Positions 1-15,400 of a DNA stretch of 64,000 nt are shown here, in pieces (positions within the stretch are counted from its first letter, which is position 1; every line of letters starts with the position of its first letter). A program made the translations under genes and the position numbers. The notes under the pieces were generated by a model. It did no database searches and was not told the origin of the DNA. It was given only the letters and a program-made list of their open reading frames with translations. This stretch comes from Eunapius fragilis. Its lineage: Eukaryota; Porifera; Demospongiae; Spongillida; Spongillidae. The stretch spans positions 6,001,590 to 6,065,589 of the forward strand of contig OY811983.1 of assembly GCA_963681505.1 (NCBI GenBank), given 5' to 3'.

Positions 1-3000
1 TAAAATAAGACTTTCAGTTTCCATCAGTGCTCCCTTGGTGGTCCTCCCTCTGACCTCTACCTCCTCCAGTGCCTTTGTGGCAGACCTTGGTCAGATGAAA
101 GTCACCAACACATTTCTTCTTGCAGAGAAGGTATCTGTTGGACAGCAGCTCCCTCCTGAGAAGTATCTCTCATCTGGAGGTATTCCAGCCATTGTTGATG
201 ATATGACAATAGACATCACTTCAGTACAACTGTTCAAGTGAGCTCATTAAAGAGTTTGTACTAGTAGATCTGTATTTTTGACTAAAAAACAAACGTTAAT
301 GGCAAAATAGGGTAGAAAACGCAAGGCAATTGAAGATTGAAGAGCTAAATTACACGGTTGTAAAGCCTGTCCAGTTCCATGGTCACGTGATCCGCAAGCT
401 TAGTGATTGGTGCAATGTAGTTCCAGATATCAGTATTGATGCAGAGCTCCCTTCATTGGATATCCAGCTAGGTCCTGGTGACTACAGTGCCATCTTGTCT
501 TTGATGAACTCTTTGAGTGATGGTCGGCCCACCACGCCTCCTGCTGATAAGGGAGAAGGTGGCAGTGTTGAGGACAGAAGTAGGGAATCGGAAGAACCCT
601 CTGATATGAGGGACGATACTTCACGTGATTATGTGAATCTGTTACTGAAGTTTCAAATCAAAGAGGTGGATTTGAATACCACTGATTGTAATTGTACTAA
701 TCCTTTATTATATTTTTGCTTAGGTTGTCCTCCATTTGAATGAAAAAAGTGAGCGGGGTAATATTGAGAAACTGAAACTCCTCTTGAGTAAGATGGAGAC
801 AGAGGTGATGATGAGAAATTTGGACCTGAGGGTGTCTGCTTCGGTTGGAAGTGCTGTGGTCCAAGATTACTTTAACAGAGGTGAGCAGAAAGATGTTTGC
901 TTTATCACTGAATGAGAAAGTAATGTTTGCATTGAAGACACCCAGAAAGTGCCCCACCTTCTATTGAGTTGGGGATCAGAGGGAGAAAAGGTTTTGAATG
1001 CCAAATATTGCAAGGTATGCTTGCTTTTAATATGATTCACCGATACATTTAATAGCGTTGTAAGTATTCTAATTGATCCTCATCTATTTGCAGCAGCTAG
1101 AGTAAGAATGGGTACATCCAAAGCTGGTGTTTTATTTAGGTTGTGTGAATTTAGGTCACTGTCAAATTAGGTTCAGTCATGGGGTGGGGTTAGTACTTAT
1201 GAATGTAATACATTGCATATGATGCAGAGGTAATTTTATTCTAGAACCATCGACACACGCCTTACATTGGCTCGGTGTCCCTGCCTGTTGAGCAGTCTGT
1301 TAGTGCCACCATGTCAGTGGTGAACGTCTGGCTTTTGGTTGACTCTGGTGAATGTTTGTTTAACATCCTGAAATCCATCATGGCTGAAATCAGGTACAGT
1401 ACACATGCATGTAGCGCACGATCGGAAGTTATTTTCAAAGAGGGCTTGCAATGAACTTGCATGCAAAATCGATGTAGGGCATTTACTGCACCATTACATG
1501 CAATTGTATTGAAGAAATGTAACTACAAATTAGCAAAGACAATTTCTCCATGTTTTAGTACTTTATTGAAGCTCCCAACATTCCCCGCCCCTCCCCCACA
1601 CATTTTTCAAAGAATGTGTCATACTTACACATTTTAATATATAGTTGAGTTGATTATAGCATGATATTCTGTTGTTGACATGATAAATTCATTTGCACTG
1701 CGTTACGTGTAATTTGAGAGTATCATGTACATGTGAGCTTATTAAAAAGAAGGAACAGTTCCTGTGCTATAACAATTTGCTACACATTGCATCTTATCAT
1801 TGCATGCGTAACACACGTACTCACCATGCCTACATCTCTATCATCTCTTCAATCAGTTCTGTGGAACAAAACCGGCAGCCTGTGACTACAGTGCCCAGCA
1901 CCACAACACGTATGTTGCATATTCATATTTTATTAGTTGCAATTGAAGCTTGTACTTACATGCACATACTCTTCATATGTCATTATGTAATGTTTCAGTG
2001 TTACAATACTGTGTATGTTTTATATTAAGTGCACAGTGAAACTGTGTATTTGCATAATATTAAGTCAGTTTATAATTGATTAGAGACAAATGACAAAAAC
2101 TATTTATCAGTCATGAATGAACCATTCATTGTACTTCAGAGCACAACAAGGTGGTGGCAGGGACAACTAGTATTAGTGGAGGGTATGAGCTGTTTCATGT
2201 TACTGCTGCCCTGGACCGAGTTGAAGTAAAGATATATGAAGCTGCTGTACAGGTACAGTGAGGTTATTGGTTGTGTCATTTGAATAAAATCAATTGACTT
2301 TGGCAGGAAGTGTTTGCATACAAATACCTAAGTTTATCGAAATGTCATTGTATAACATTTATGAGTAGGGTGTTTGTAATGTAGGCTTAGATGTGCTGAA
2401 CAGATTAAGGGGTATTAAATGCTTATGTCCTGTGTGGACACTTATGTATTGCCAGGATACATCAACGTCGGAGAGGGTATCTTGTATACTGGCAAGCCTT
2501 TCGGTAGTAGGGTTGAAGGCATCTGTCTCAACACGTGACAATGGTGCAATGGAGGCAGAATTATTCATGGACAACTTCACACTGGATGATGATAGACCAG
2601 GGACCACAGGGATACGCCAGTGAGTGTGCTCTAAGGTTTGGGGCAAATATCCTGCATTGCTTGCATAGCAATTATTAATACATGTACATATGTACCTTAG
2701 GATGGACTAGTCAAGTCACAAAGTATTTAAAACTTTAGTGTGACTATTAATGTGTGCATGATTATGATGGAAAGTGGATTGCAAACCTCTCTTGTCATGT
2801 AGAGCTGTACTAAAGTCTGAGCGTCTAGAAGAGGGAGAATCAAAGGCGATGGTTCATGTGACCTACATGTCTTCAGCTAAGAATGAGCAGTCTGTGGTTG
2901 CAGAGGTGGACGGAGTGCAGGTGCTAGTCAACCTTCCCTTCATTCTGAAACTAGTGAACTTTTTTGCGGCTGCCCTAAAGCCACTAAGTGTGGGAGTAGT

Positions 3001-3429
3001 GAAGGATGACGCTGCTGAGGTTATTGATGAGTCAGCAGTCAGTGGAACTGAAATCACAACTGAAAGTGGGCAGCACCAAATGAAGATCTCTGTAACTGTG
3101 ACCAGGCCATGTATCGCCCTTATTGAGACACCTGGCATTCCTGATCCCAAGATACTAGTCCTTGAGGTCCGGAGTATTTCTCCATTGCATTTTAGATGTA
3201 ACTGCATATGTGACAACATAAAATGGAGGATGGTTATTAGTCTTGTATTGTTAAAAGAGCCATAATGTTTTGACTTTACTTTGTCTTGCTCCTCCCCCCT
3301 TTAATACTTCTGCACTAGATGGTTGTCAGTGTTGACCTGGAGCAGAAAACGGAGTGCTGGAATTTAGGTGCAACTGTTAAAGCACTGCATGTAGCGTCAA
3401 CTAATTACATGTCTCTTGGCCATACTGAG
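1..3429 (+). CDS. VPS13: Gene 1, exons 1-10: end of repeated lipid-groove region
   Basis: Exons: 1-237 (continues upstream), 311-665, 724-880, 938-1014, 1245-1393, 1857-1909, 2140-2252, 2456-2619, 2803-3166, 3319-3429. They encode beta-rich repeating groove (RBG) segments. Exon 1 carries APLVVLPLTSTSSSAFVADL, followed by an ITSVQLF strand. Exon 2 carries FHGHVIRKLSDW and an acidic, low-complexity loop. They match exons k, l, a, b, c and d of the repeated unit in gene 2; then gene 1 jumps straight to the equivalent of gene 2 exon 61150-61265. The exons matching e-l of gene 2 unit 5 (about 346 codons) are absent, and the junction keeps phase 1. Donors at 3167 (GTCCGG) and 5612 (GTCAGT) are weak but needed for frame. 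The intron 1394-1856 shows nothing recognisable. Confidence 0.85.
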
Positions 3430-6400
3430 GTGAATATTGCTTGTGTGAACATATGTAAAGTACGTATTGTTTGCCTTGTCTGCTATATTTTATTGCCACA
3501 CAGTTGTAAAACTAGTACCATGTGAAGTATCACTTGGAAGTACTTCTGGTCTGTATTAATAGAAATTGTTTTTTCTCTGTTTATGTTGCATGTATAATTT
3601 TTATATGAGAACTAAAATTTCTAACACTTGTCTGATATAATTGGAGCTGACAGTAATAACATTGATATGTCATGTTTTTTAATACGTATTTTCCAGATTA
3701 ATTTAATAATGAATGATCTGCATTTCGCCTTTCTTGTTATTGTGATTAACTCCATTCTAATACGCATCTTTTAATGCACCCAGGTTTATCAATTCCTACA
3801 CTTTTAATCTATGAAGATGATAAGTGTCCTTCAGTTGTAGATTTCAAAGAAACACTGCAGCAAGGTTTAACTAGCAGAACATTTAAATTAATATTCACTG
3901 ATAGCTTTGCTACAAATTTACGTAATTGAATCACTGGCCATCATTAAAACGGCTTGAAAACGATATATTTGTCATTACAATAGCAAGTAACTTTGTACTC
4001 CAAAACCAAAACCTAATGCACAAGTAGTTCCTTCATTTGGAACTTAAGTATTGAGTATTAGTGCTTGTATTCTCAGTTTTTTAATGTTTATATATTTTGA
4101 AATGTATAATTTCAAAAACACAGGCATATACCCGAGTTCTGGCTCCAGCACCAATGATCACAGCTTCATTGAGTTCAACTGGCAATCACTGTGTCACTGT
4201 TCCCTCCTTGTTACTTACTGTGTCACCAGCAACTGTTCGGCTCATCCTAAATGTTGCTAGATCTCTCCAACAAGAACAGGTAGGTAAATTGTTAGGTAAT
4301 TTCTCACACTGAAAATGTGTTCAGTTGGCATTATGGCCATATGGTTTAATGTCTGTGTTTATTGTTTGCTATCTGTACAATACTACAAAAAATCAAAATC
4401 AATACTTATGTTGTACATGTATGCCTACTGTGGAAGAGGGGGGGGGGGTTTGATATTATGTTGTACATGTACATTATGCATACTGTGCATGCAGTTCCAT
4501 TTATTATGTATAACACATTTACTTGAATCTATGCTTGCCTTTCAATCCTTCATTAGCATGTTGAAGAAGATCTTCCACCAAGTGCACCAGCAGATCTCTT
4601 TAGCAAGAAGGAAGTGGACAAGACAAAGTGGTATTTTCAGCCAAATTGTAAGCAAATGCATACATTTAAATCAGGAACTACGTTAGTAGTTCCTATATAG
4701 GAATTGACCCGGGTCGTGAAATCTTTTTAAAAACGCAACCCGCGTATAACTCGCATACCAAGAAATGGGTAGTTAGCTCTTTGTTGCTATCGATGTGATA
4801 TATTATATAAAATCCTGAAACAGTAAAGAATTCTCACTCGTATCACTGTAACAGACATAACATTTTCTTATGCAAATGTACATGTGTACTGTAAGTATAC
4901 ATTTTATAATGTCACCGATGAACCACTGTATTCTTAATCTAGGCCGTTTATTTACTATTTTTGTAAATGTGTCTTTTGTTTAGTGGGGGTGGACAGAATA
5001 GCACAATTTACACGGTTAGTGTCGCAGACTGCTCCTGCAAAGGAAGAAATGGTAAGAAAAGTGTGAGCTAATTGAATGGTCCTGCATGCTTTTGTTGACA
5101 TCATAGTTGAAGGTAGCTGTGAGAGAGGTCACTATTGTTGTTGAGAAGGAAAGGACAGTTGGCCCCAACATACCCATCATTGTGCTGTCAATGGGCAAGT
5201 ATGACGTTGAGGCACTTAATCTGACTGCAAAGGATTGGTCAACTCATGTAAGTTTGATGACATAATATGCTGGCTTGCACAGAGGCTTACACAGGTTGTT
5301 AACTGACAATATACTATCAATATTCTATCAACCTGTTGATGATTAAATTTTAAACAGCTATATTCTTCAGTTAAGGTGACATATTTTGTATAGTACTACA
5401 TGTATGTATCATTTGTATAGCTTTGCAGCGGTCCAAATATCTTCATATGTACATGTATGTATCCTTTGAATTCAGTAATATAGTGCAAGATTATATTTTG
5501 CATGTATAGGTGGGAGCAATCAATAGTAATGTAATGCTGACATTCACTGCCACCAAAATACCCTATTGTCATCTTCCTCATGTTCATTTGAAAGCATTCC
5601 ATGATTTCATGGTCAGTGCTTATATATGATTTGTTTAGCTCAGCCTTAGACAAGGAACGGGGCACACAGGATAAGTGGATATGGCTTGCCTAATGGCCTG
5701 AGAACGCCCTTCCCCCTCAAACCCCCCCCCCCCCCCCCCTCCCCAAACAATACATTTGCCATTATTTGCCAAATGCACAAATTGATGATCTGTGGTCCTT
5801 ATTAGCTTATTGTATGGAGAACTGAACAGTGTAAAATATGGATTGCTGCTAATTGAAACAGTTGTTTTGACATTAGACCCACTGTGATTACCAATGGTGC
5901 AAACTGGAATCAACACAAATTCACTTCTGAAGTGAAATTTGTCTCTTGAGAAAGGATAATTATGTCAGTACTAATATAACTACCGCATAATAGAGCAAGT
6001 GTTAGAGTACTCATGGTATGTGTGGGGCCTATTATCAATAGCCGTTGTGCCATGAATTACTTTGACGTTTATAACCTATTTTCCTTCTCAAGATTTTTAA
6101 AAACCTGTATGCATGTGGTATGTGTGGCATGAGTTAGTCTGAGGGTTTCCATGCACGTCCCATACCACCTTTTCAAATCATGCCCTTCTCCTCTGTCTAG
6201 CTTTTATTGGAAACTCGCACATCTCTGCAAGTTGACTATTTCAACACATCTCATGGTATCTGGGAGTCAGTGTTAGAACCACTTGTTGATCCTGAGACAG
6301 ACAGTATTTGTGATGACTGGAGTCTCAATGCTAAGGTGGGTGTAGATAGTCCTGTTATACATATGTTTGTGTGTATGCATGTTTTATAGTTTTATTGTAT

Positions 6401-9400
6401 TTAATGTGCATGTATAAATTAAAACAAGAAGCTTTACAAATGCCCTGCAAACTGGAGCAGTCAATATAAAATGCACAATACTGCAGAAGAAATACAAGAA
6501 GCAGTGCTCAATTTATTCTGGCAGGTATGGAAGCTCAACTCCCATCTTCAGTTGCCATCCTTCTCCATTTAACTCGACTGCTACGAATGCACAGATTTTT
6601 AGCACGAAGGACAGCAAAAAGCATCTCTGCATGCACATAACCCAGCACTTCACTAATGAGACTTGTGCCAAATCATTTGGATTTTTAAACAGCTTAATAA
6701 TAGATTTTTTTCTTTTAATTTTTATTATAAATGACATAAACACACCAATAAAGCCACAACTGACCAAGGATTTAATTGTGACTTAAGTCACAAACTAAAA
6801 TTACAATCATGGTATGATATGGCTGATTGCTTACACAGATAAAAAACTAAGGCTGTCTCATCCTGCCAATTAAGGAATGTTCAATTCGCTTTGAGTAGTA
6901 CTTCTTATTTCCTTTTGAAACTGCCTCTTTGTACCTTTGCTTTGCTAATTGATTGCCTCTAACTTTGTCTGCATTTCAAGCTACATTATTTCCGGTATAA
7001 ACCATCATCGGGAGTCCAAATAAGGGGCGTTACTTCAATGAATGTATGTGCCATCAAAACTATATAGTTTCGACCTCACACCACATTAAGATGCAAGCAA
7101 GTATATTAGTATACAGTTAGAATGTACATTCCTTGACATTCAAGATTAATTTACTTCAGGGTTCGGCAAGGAGGGAACCAGCAACTAGATTCACTCTGTG
7201 GTTGTAGATGTAAAGTTCAATACTACATAACCTCTTATCCTTGTACATTGTACATGGTTTGACTGCAACACAGTGAAATAACACTTCATTCAATCTGGGC
7301 TCCACATCCGCAATTGATTATATCAGACATATGCCGTGTAATATATGTAGTATGCATTTTCATTGCAATGTTGACAAAAGTAACATTTTTCAGCTAGAAC
7401 AACAGAATGAATCTAGTTGGGGTTCTCTCTTTGCCGAATCCTGTACATCTACAGATACTAGTAGAAAATTCTACATGTTCTACTGTTCAAAGCTGTGTGA
7501 CATAAGTCTCCATTTTTTTCTTTCACAATGCCCATTTAGGGAATTTGAAATAAAACATCTTTTAACTCTTTATACAAGGTATCTCCAAAACCATATTATG
7601 AGAGCGCACGTCTCTATTACAGTGGATCCTGCTTAATTGAGACACATTGGAAAATTGGCTCGTATAGATCCAATTAACCAACATCATACACACTGTACAT
7701 CTTGGAAATGATTCTGTTCCAAGCCCAAATATATTAAGTCACAATTTTGTTACTTAATTCACAATTGATAGATCTATGATAAAAGATGTTTTAACACCTA
7801 ATCCCACAAATGCATACATGCATTTTTGACTAAGATAGACAAATAAAGACCTGCAGTACCTTGTTTGATCAAATGGCGTTGTTCTTACGATATCCACAAT
7901 GTACAGGTATCAATGTCAGGGAATGCAGAGCAGTTGAATACACGTCGTCGGCAGTCTCTTGACCTTGTCCCTGATATGTCTATTGAGATCACCTCCATGG
8001 ATGTTCTGAACCTTACCCTTACAAAGACCTCCATAAGCCTGGTGAATGAGCTGGTTCATGTAAGTGCATAATAGTTTATTTCAAGGTTGCTCTGATAAAA
8101 TGGACATGGAGATATGTACAGTGCTGACTTGTGTTGTATTGACTATTGTTGTATGTAGTGGATGGGTTTATTGTATATTGCATATAGGACTATATGGAAG
8201 GTGATAAAGGAGATATGGTTGACTACGCACCTGAATCATATGATGCAGTTTACTATTTGATCAATGAGGTGAGTGTCTCATATAACGATGTTTATAGCTC
8301 ATCTAGTTGTTCATAGATTGCAAAATCGTCCTTATTTAAGGACCAGCATCCTTAAATAAAGATTAAGGATTGAAAAGTATTGTAGGCAGGTTAGGCATTG
8401 ATCAAGTGGTTAGCAAGTGTTTTAGATGCACATGTACATACACATAGGTGTAGCTAGGCAATATATATTGCACAATGTATGATTTTTTAAAAATGCTGAA
8501 TCACTTTCTGTAGCTTGGGAACAATTATGCTGTGTCAGTAAAGCCAGGAGGAACCTTGAAGGTATGTGTACTGACTGTGTGCATGTACATGTATGGGTGC
8601 TTAGGATACAAGTGAAATACAGTTGGGGATTACGCACATATGGTAGCTGTGGTAAATTGGTTGTTTAAAGGTCCACGGAGGGTATCGCAGCACCCTGTAC
8701 TGTGGAGCAGAACCTCGTGAGCTGCCTCTCATTCTTGCTGACCGAGAGTCAAGTCCTCAAAAGCCTTCCATGAAGGACCTGACCAGAAAGGTTCACATTC
8801 TGCAGATAGAGGTGAGATACATAAGGGAAGGGGGAGGGGGGGGGGGGGCTAAACAAGCAATGCACGTGGACAGTATTGTGTTTATGAATATCATAAGATA
8901 CTTGTATTAAATTTTGCCAGATAAAAATAATTTGTAACTAATTGGAAACATATTGTTAACATTGACATTGTATACATGTATGTATGTGCACCCATTCATT
9001 GCATAATATGATCTTCAGATATCTGGGTTTAAGACGAGGAGTGTGGCTCTTGGTAGTGGAGATAAGATCTACTACTCACTTCAGCGATCTAACGATGTGA
9101 GGATGTGATTTGGTGCACTGCGCATCATGTGTATTTACTTGTGCACACTACATTATTGTGTAGTCAGCTGTTGAGTATGGCATGGTTGTGGAGATGCAGC
9201 AACAATCTGCAGGACGTGGCCTGCAAGTCATATTGAGATCACCGTTACAGGTGAGTGTATGTATGTGTGTGTGGGTGGGTAGGTGCGGATATGTGTGTGT
9301 TTGTGTGGGTGTGGATATGTGTGTGGTGGATGTGAACACAGGTTGTGTGGCTATATGGTGGCAGAAAAGTCACAAGAGAGCATGTGTCACCAAATATTGT

Positions 9401-12400
9401 GCATATGCAACTTGTACTGACATCAAAACCCACATCTATTACATATGACATCAAATACGTATTATCATTACTCTCAAACCATTTTTTGCTGGTGAGTGGT
9501 CCGTTGCCTCTTGCAATTTGCTGGTTTTCAAAACCAACCCAGTAATAGTGCACACAGAGTTCAGGATTTTCTTAAATTTCTATTGTTTACTGTGATACTT
9601 TTTATAGATAAGGAACCATCTATGTATTGACGTGGAGGTATACTGGTCATCCTTGAAAGATGCTTCTGCACCAAAACAACATATTCTGTCTATGACAAAA
9701 GATGGTGGGATTTCCAACGTCCCACTGGAACAAGCACATGCGGGTTACATCACTATCAGGCCATCCATCCCAGGGTATTGTTGCAGCGTCACATTATGTG
9801 CATTTAATTACTGTGTGCATAAGACCTGCACACCACATACAGGGATGCTACTTTCAACATTGTATGATTGCAATGGGGGGGGGGGGGGGGGGGGGGGGGG
9901 GCTCAGTATACAGTTCGCCTGCATGGTAGAGATTTCAATTTATTATGATGCAGAAATTAAAATTGTCGTGTGCTTGGAAATGTGAAGCGAATACTGGCTA
10001 GCATGACATCATAAATGTTGCAAATGGCTAACTGCCCTGATTGATTGTTAGCTGCCAAATGCTAAGATTAATTTTAAACCAACTTGCTGGGTCCCCTCCC
10101 CAGACTGACAATAAAAGCCCTCTTTGAAATTCATGAATTTAATTATCCTTGCTTGTAGAGCTCTGCCGGTCTTACAGTATATACCTTTTGCCATTGCTGG
10201 ATAGTATGTGAGATGTTGTGATATTGGTATCCATAACAATCCCACCATGTATGTTGTTTTGTATCTACATTGGAATATTAGTATTTAGCGTACACCCAAC
10301 TGTTTCATGCCTTGCTTGGTGCCTCTTTGGTCCACCGCATGCTTAACTATTCAAAGTGTGTGTACTGGGTGTGCATTTGTACTGATACACATTTTGTCCT
10401 TCAATCTTTTTATTTCGCCTTTGAAGGGCTGGCTATTGCAGTCCACCAGTGTCCTATTCAGTGGAGGATGATGTGGAGATCTCAACTACTGCTCGCTTTC
10501 AGACTGTCTTTATCTTAGTAAGTTTTGATTACACTTTGCGTATGTCCTCTTGTTCTTGATGCAATACAATAATTTACTACCCACCCATGACAGGGATTGG
10601 TAAGGTGCATGCCTGTAGTGTGATGACACACACTATGTATGTATTAGCGAATGTCCAGGACTGAGATAGCCCTCATCCCCAGGTCACAAAAGAGGAGGAA
10701 GTGTACTCCAAGAAGAACCTGTATTCCCTGGAGAAGAGACCGCACCATGTGTTGCACCTGTCATTCCCTTTTGCCATCAGCAACTTGCTCCCTGTGCCCC
10801 TGAATATAGAGGGTATAGACACTGCCCAGCCCATTAAACCTGGCTCAAAGGTCCCTATCAGTACATTCCGTTGTGGTACCACGACGTTTAAGCTCCCTGT
10901 GAAGGTGCGTTGACCAATGTTGTGTGCATACATGCAGACATCTGTTTGCTGCTAATTGAGTCTGGAGGCCAACATTGTGGTTGGACATGCTATAGGTTGG
11001 TCCACTGAAAGATGCGATCAAATATTTGACAGTCTGATCGCATATCGTTTGTGTGCACCTGAGCTTGTATGTGATTACATGTTTTTATGTACTAATCCTT
11101 TGCCACTAGTTTAACTTTGATGAAGAGATGTGGAGTGGGGACATTGATGTAAAAATTGATGAGCCAGTCGATACCTCAGTTGGGATGTTTAATCGAGACA
11201 AGTACCGTATGGTAAGTGCAGTGTACAATGTATGTAGCAATATCGGCTTACTGCATTTTTTGAAGTGGATTTTGGTAACTATGTCTCAATTCATAGTACA
11301 TTGTACTGTCGGGTGCTTTTTGTTTTTAACCTGCCATCTGGAATACATGTACATGTATAAACACATACCACCTTCTGTCTAAAATACGTGTGTACACCTG
11401 TACCACTACTTATGCTTATGCACACTTTTACTTACAGAAACTAAGAGTACATAAAGAGCACAAGAAAGAGAAAGGATGGAAACTCTCTCTGTACTCTCCA
11501 TATTGGATTGTTAACAAGACTGGACTGACACTGGAATATGAGGTGTGATGGCTACTGTATTTATAAGGGGTTTGTATAATTGTGCATATGCATAGGCAAA
11601 TGTTACTGTAGAGCTCGTTTTAAAAGGGGAAATGTGCTAACTGATTGTAATATGTACACAATCACAAATGTTGTGATAAGTACATGTGTATTAACACATA
11701 CTTGTAAAAATGAAAAGTATGGTGCATTCCTGCAGCTGCATGCTCTTCAACACGTTCTGTATATACGTGATAGTTTAGGTAAATATGTTTGGGTAAATGG
11801 GAGCTAAGGAGTTAAAAACCTGGAGCCCAAAAGTCAGCCAATTTCATCACCTTCATTCAAACCCAATCTAACACACTGTCCCCAAAGATATTGATCACAT
11901 GATATGGTTCCAGGTCATACGTGTATATGAAGGATGGTAGGGCAGGCTTGCAATCACTCAGTCACAGCTAGTCTGCTGGCTGCATAATGAGGATTACATT
12001 AGAGTTAAGTATGAGAGCATTAATTTTTAATGTCATAATCTGGTAAGCAATAGTGGGTAACTAACTGATAATGTAATGTTAACATTGTTTTTCTATTGTG
12101 GTGCCACAATTTGAAATAAGTTGTCTGTATTTTTAAAGAAGGTCGATTTGTAACTGTCCCAATGTATTCAATCATGTATGCCCAATACTGCTTAGAATAT
12201 TTGAAACTGTGTTTTTGGTCATTAAAAGCAAGATATTTAGTGAGGGAGAGCTCACTCACAACAGTGTCATAATTACCTTGTACTTATTCCCAGTGCAAGA
12301 AGAGCAACAGAAATGAGGATCATCACAATTTGGTTCATCCACCAACGAAACAAGCTCTTCTGTTCTCACACAAAACGGTTAGAAACGAAATAAGGGATGA

Positions 12401-15400
12401 TCTGAGTAGAGTGCAAAAGGATGAATGGGGAGTTGTGTGAGACAAGGGCATGTTCATGGTCTAGTTTGACATGTATATTCAATAGAACATGAGTGTGTTA
12501 AAGCATTACTCATCTTTTTCCTACTTAAATTCAGACACGAGTTCGTGTAGTGAGAACGTCACAGTGTTCTGAGTGGTCAAAGAGTTTCTCACTTGACACT
12601 GTTGGACATGGAGGGGTATTTACATGTATGGTTGGTGACGGCCCACTACAATACCAGGTGAGAAATTTATACAGTTCCACTGGTGCATCAAAATAGAGTT
12701 TATTTAAATAGAATAATATTTTGTGTATTTTAAGGAAAGTTCATTTGCTTCCCTGGAGTTCATTTTATGATGCAAATAGAATATTGTACGTTGTTATTTT
12801 TGCGCTAAATTCTACTTCAATCACATCAACAGGATAATACCACTAACTATTTATTCCTTTATAATGGTTACTGACCTGCAAATCTAGTCTTCAGGTTATG
12901 CATATCATATTGCAAACCAATCATTTCGTATTATTATTTCATCCTGTACAATTCAATTTGCTGCTATTTATACCAAATCATCACATTTTATTCCGCCTGT
13001 CTGGAAGTTTGTTTATTATATTGATTTTGCATTGAAAATGTACATTATTCGATGGTTGATCAATGTACTTGTGTGTACCCATTTCACCACTTGGTTTATT
13101 GTAAAGGACTCTAGGTTTGCATCTAGCACAAATTGGTTTTGTAGATGCACACAATGTAAGGTAATTACCTCGTAATGTTTGCTGTACCAGGTTTATGTTT
13201 GTACACTGCGGCATACAGCATTCTGCCATTTGAGCTTGCCACATTGTATAAGTCCTTATCTGTTTGGCCAGAGGTATTGAATGCCTTATAGCTGGTATTA
13301 ACACACTGTGTGTTATGCACAGATTAAATATTGTAAAATTTGGGATGTATGGAATTCATCTTGGTAAATGAGAGGAAGTAAAAATTTTAAAAGTATGTAA
13401 TTTAATCAGAACATTCATTTTCCTAATCTGGTGTGGAATTAATCATTGATCCAAACCATTTAATCATTAAGTGACTGAACCTTTCAAATTATTAATCACT
13501 GTTAATAAACTTGTTAAAAACTGCAAGCTGCTGCTGGTTAACTATTGTTAAAGTTTTAATTTTTTTATTGCAGCACTACATTTGGTTTTGAAGTTTAATT
13601 TTTTTAATCAACCATATGAGTTTTCATTAATCTGCTTTCATCATCATTAGCAGAATTATTAGCAAAAAATAACCATTTATTCTTGCCACCCTTTTAATGC
13701 ATATGTTATATACGGTCCTTCTCTAATGCAGTGGTCAAAACTGCACAGTGTTGATTGTACAGTTTACATGCATTTGGGTACATTCTGAAAGCTTTTCAGT
13801 ATAATTCATATATGGCTGTGTACTTTTTTTTTCCATCCAGTTTGGTACAACCATCCAGGCTTCAGGGTCTGGCTTCACCAAAATAGTGACCATTCTTCCT
13901 TTTTACCTAGTGCAAAACAGGACCAGGGTGAGTGTATATAACTGCAAGTTTACATGCACACAGTTATGTGTACTTTGTGCCTACATACCATAGCTAACCT
14001 TTATCTGTCCATAGGAAACTATCATGTTCGGTGAGAATGTTGTTACCACACCTATAAATCTTATTGCATTGAAGTCCAAAGAGGTTGGCATATTTAATTA
14101 TAATTTTTGAGTCACGTGTAATTATACGAACATTCTATTGAGTAATACAATACAGTAAGATGTTATTATGGGATATTCAATCCAAGCAAAGATAAATTTA
14201 TATAGGGTTTTTTTGTGTTGATTTAATAGGTTAAATGTAACTGAACAGAGATTCCTGTAGGTGATAGAGTTGTGAAACCCAGTGGGCAAATATGCTGAGT
14301 ACCTTTTATGCATGCACTACTCTGTATTTTATATTTGGGAAGGCTAATGTGGACTGGTTTTACAGAAAATGTGTTACATCAACTGCCACATGCAATTATA
14401 GTCGTGTGCATGTGTGTATGTTGTCTAACCACTGCATTATTTTGTGGAGACAATATTAGTTGATGTTTTGTGTGATGTATTTTTAATGTGTTTCTCTGTA
14501 CTGCAGATGGCCGCCTTTTGGCCCAAGGAAACCTCTTGCCAGATGGTTGTAAAGGCAGAGAGAGATGAACAACCTGATGTGGCTTTCTCTTGTCTGGAGA
14601 CATATTCATTTCTGCTTAAGACAGTATGGCAGTATTGTCATATGTGAATTAATGGCTATTATTTCATCTATTCATTACACAAACTATTAGTCCCCAGCCA
14701 TAGTGGTGGATATTCAGGTGACCGATGCTTCCACCATCATCACCTTCAGTCCTTACTGCCTTGGGGCAGCTCCCATCCAGCTGGTCAATACCACTTTATT
14801 TGATCTTATTTTCAAACAAGACACTAAGTGAGTGAATTATGTTCATGTACGTCCTTTTGTTTGGTTTTTACCTTTGGTTTGTGTCATTTGCATCCCAGAC
14901 AAGCAATGAGCCATGTCCTTCAACCATCTCAAACCATGTTGTACACCTGGGAGGATCCGTGTGGAAAGAAGGAGCTTATATGGAATGTGGCGGGCATGAC
15001 ACCATTCAGCAACAAGACTGCCATGAAGGTAAATGAAAAAGTAGAAAGACTGAGGGGTTAAATTATTTTTGTATTCAGTATTGTGCATTTGTGAATTATG
15101 AAACTGCTGTATGTATCAAGTTAGTTCGTAGTGTGATAAATACATGTAGATTGAATCAGTGGTTGTGTTGTATCCAAGACAATGGAGGTAGGCAGATGAG
15201 ACTAAAAAAGGTTCATGCTCTTGGTATAACAACATCAAAAGGGTAACAGAAGTTACATGTACTAGACCATTATGCAAATGCATGCTCTATAATGTAGTTG
15301 TCAATAAGTCACTTCATGTTTATCTTTCTACATGCAGGATGGCAGTGGGAAGTTTTCTGTTCCATCCAGAAATGTTGGTGGTTTATCAGTCGACCGTGTT

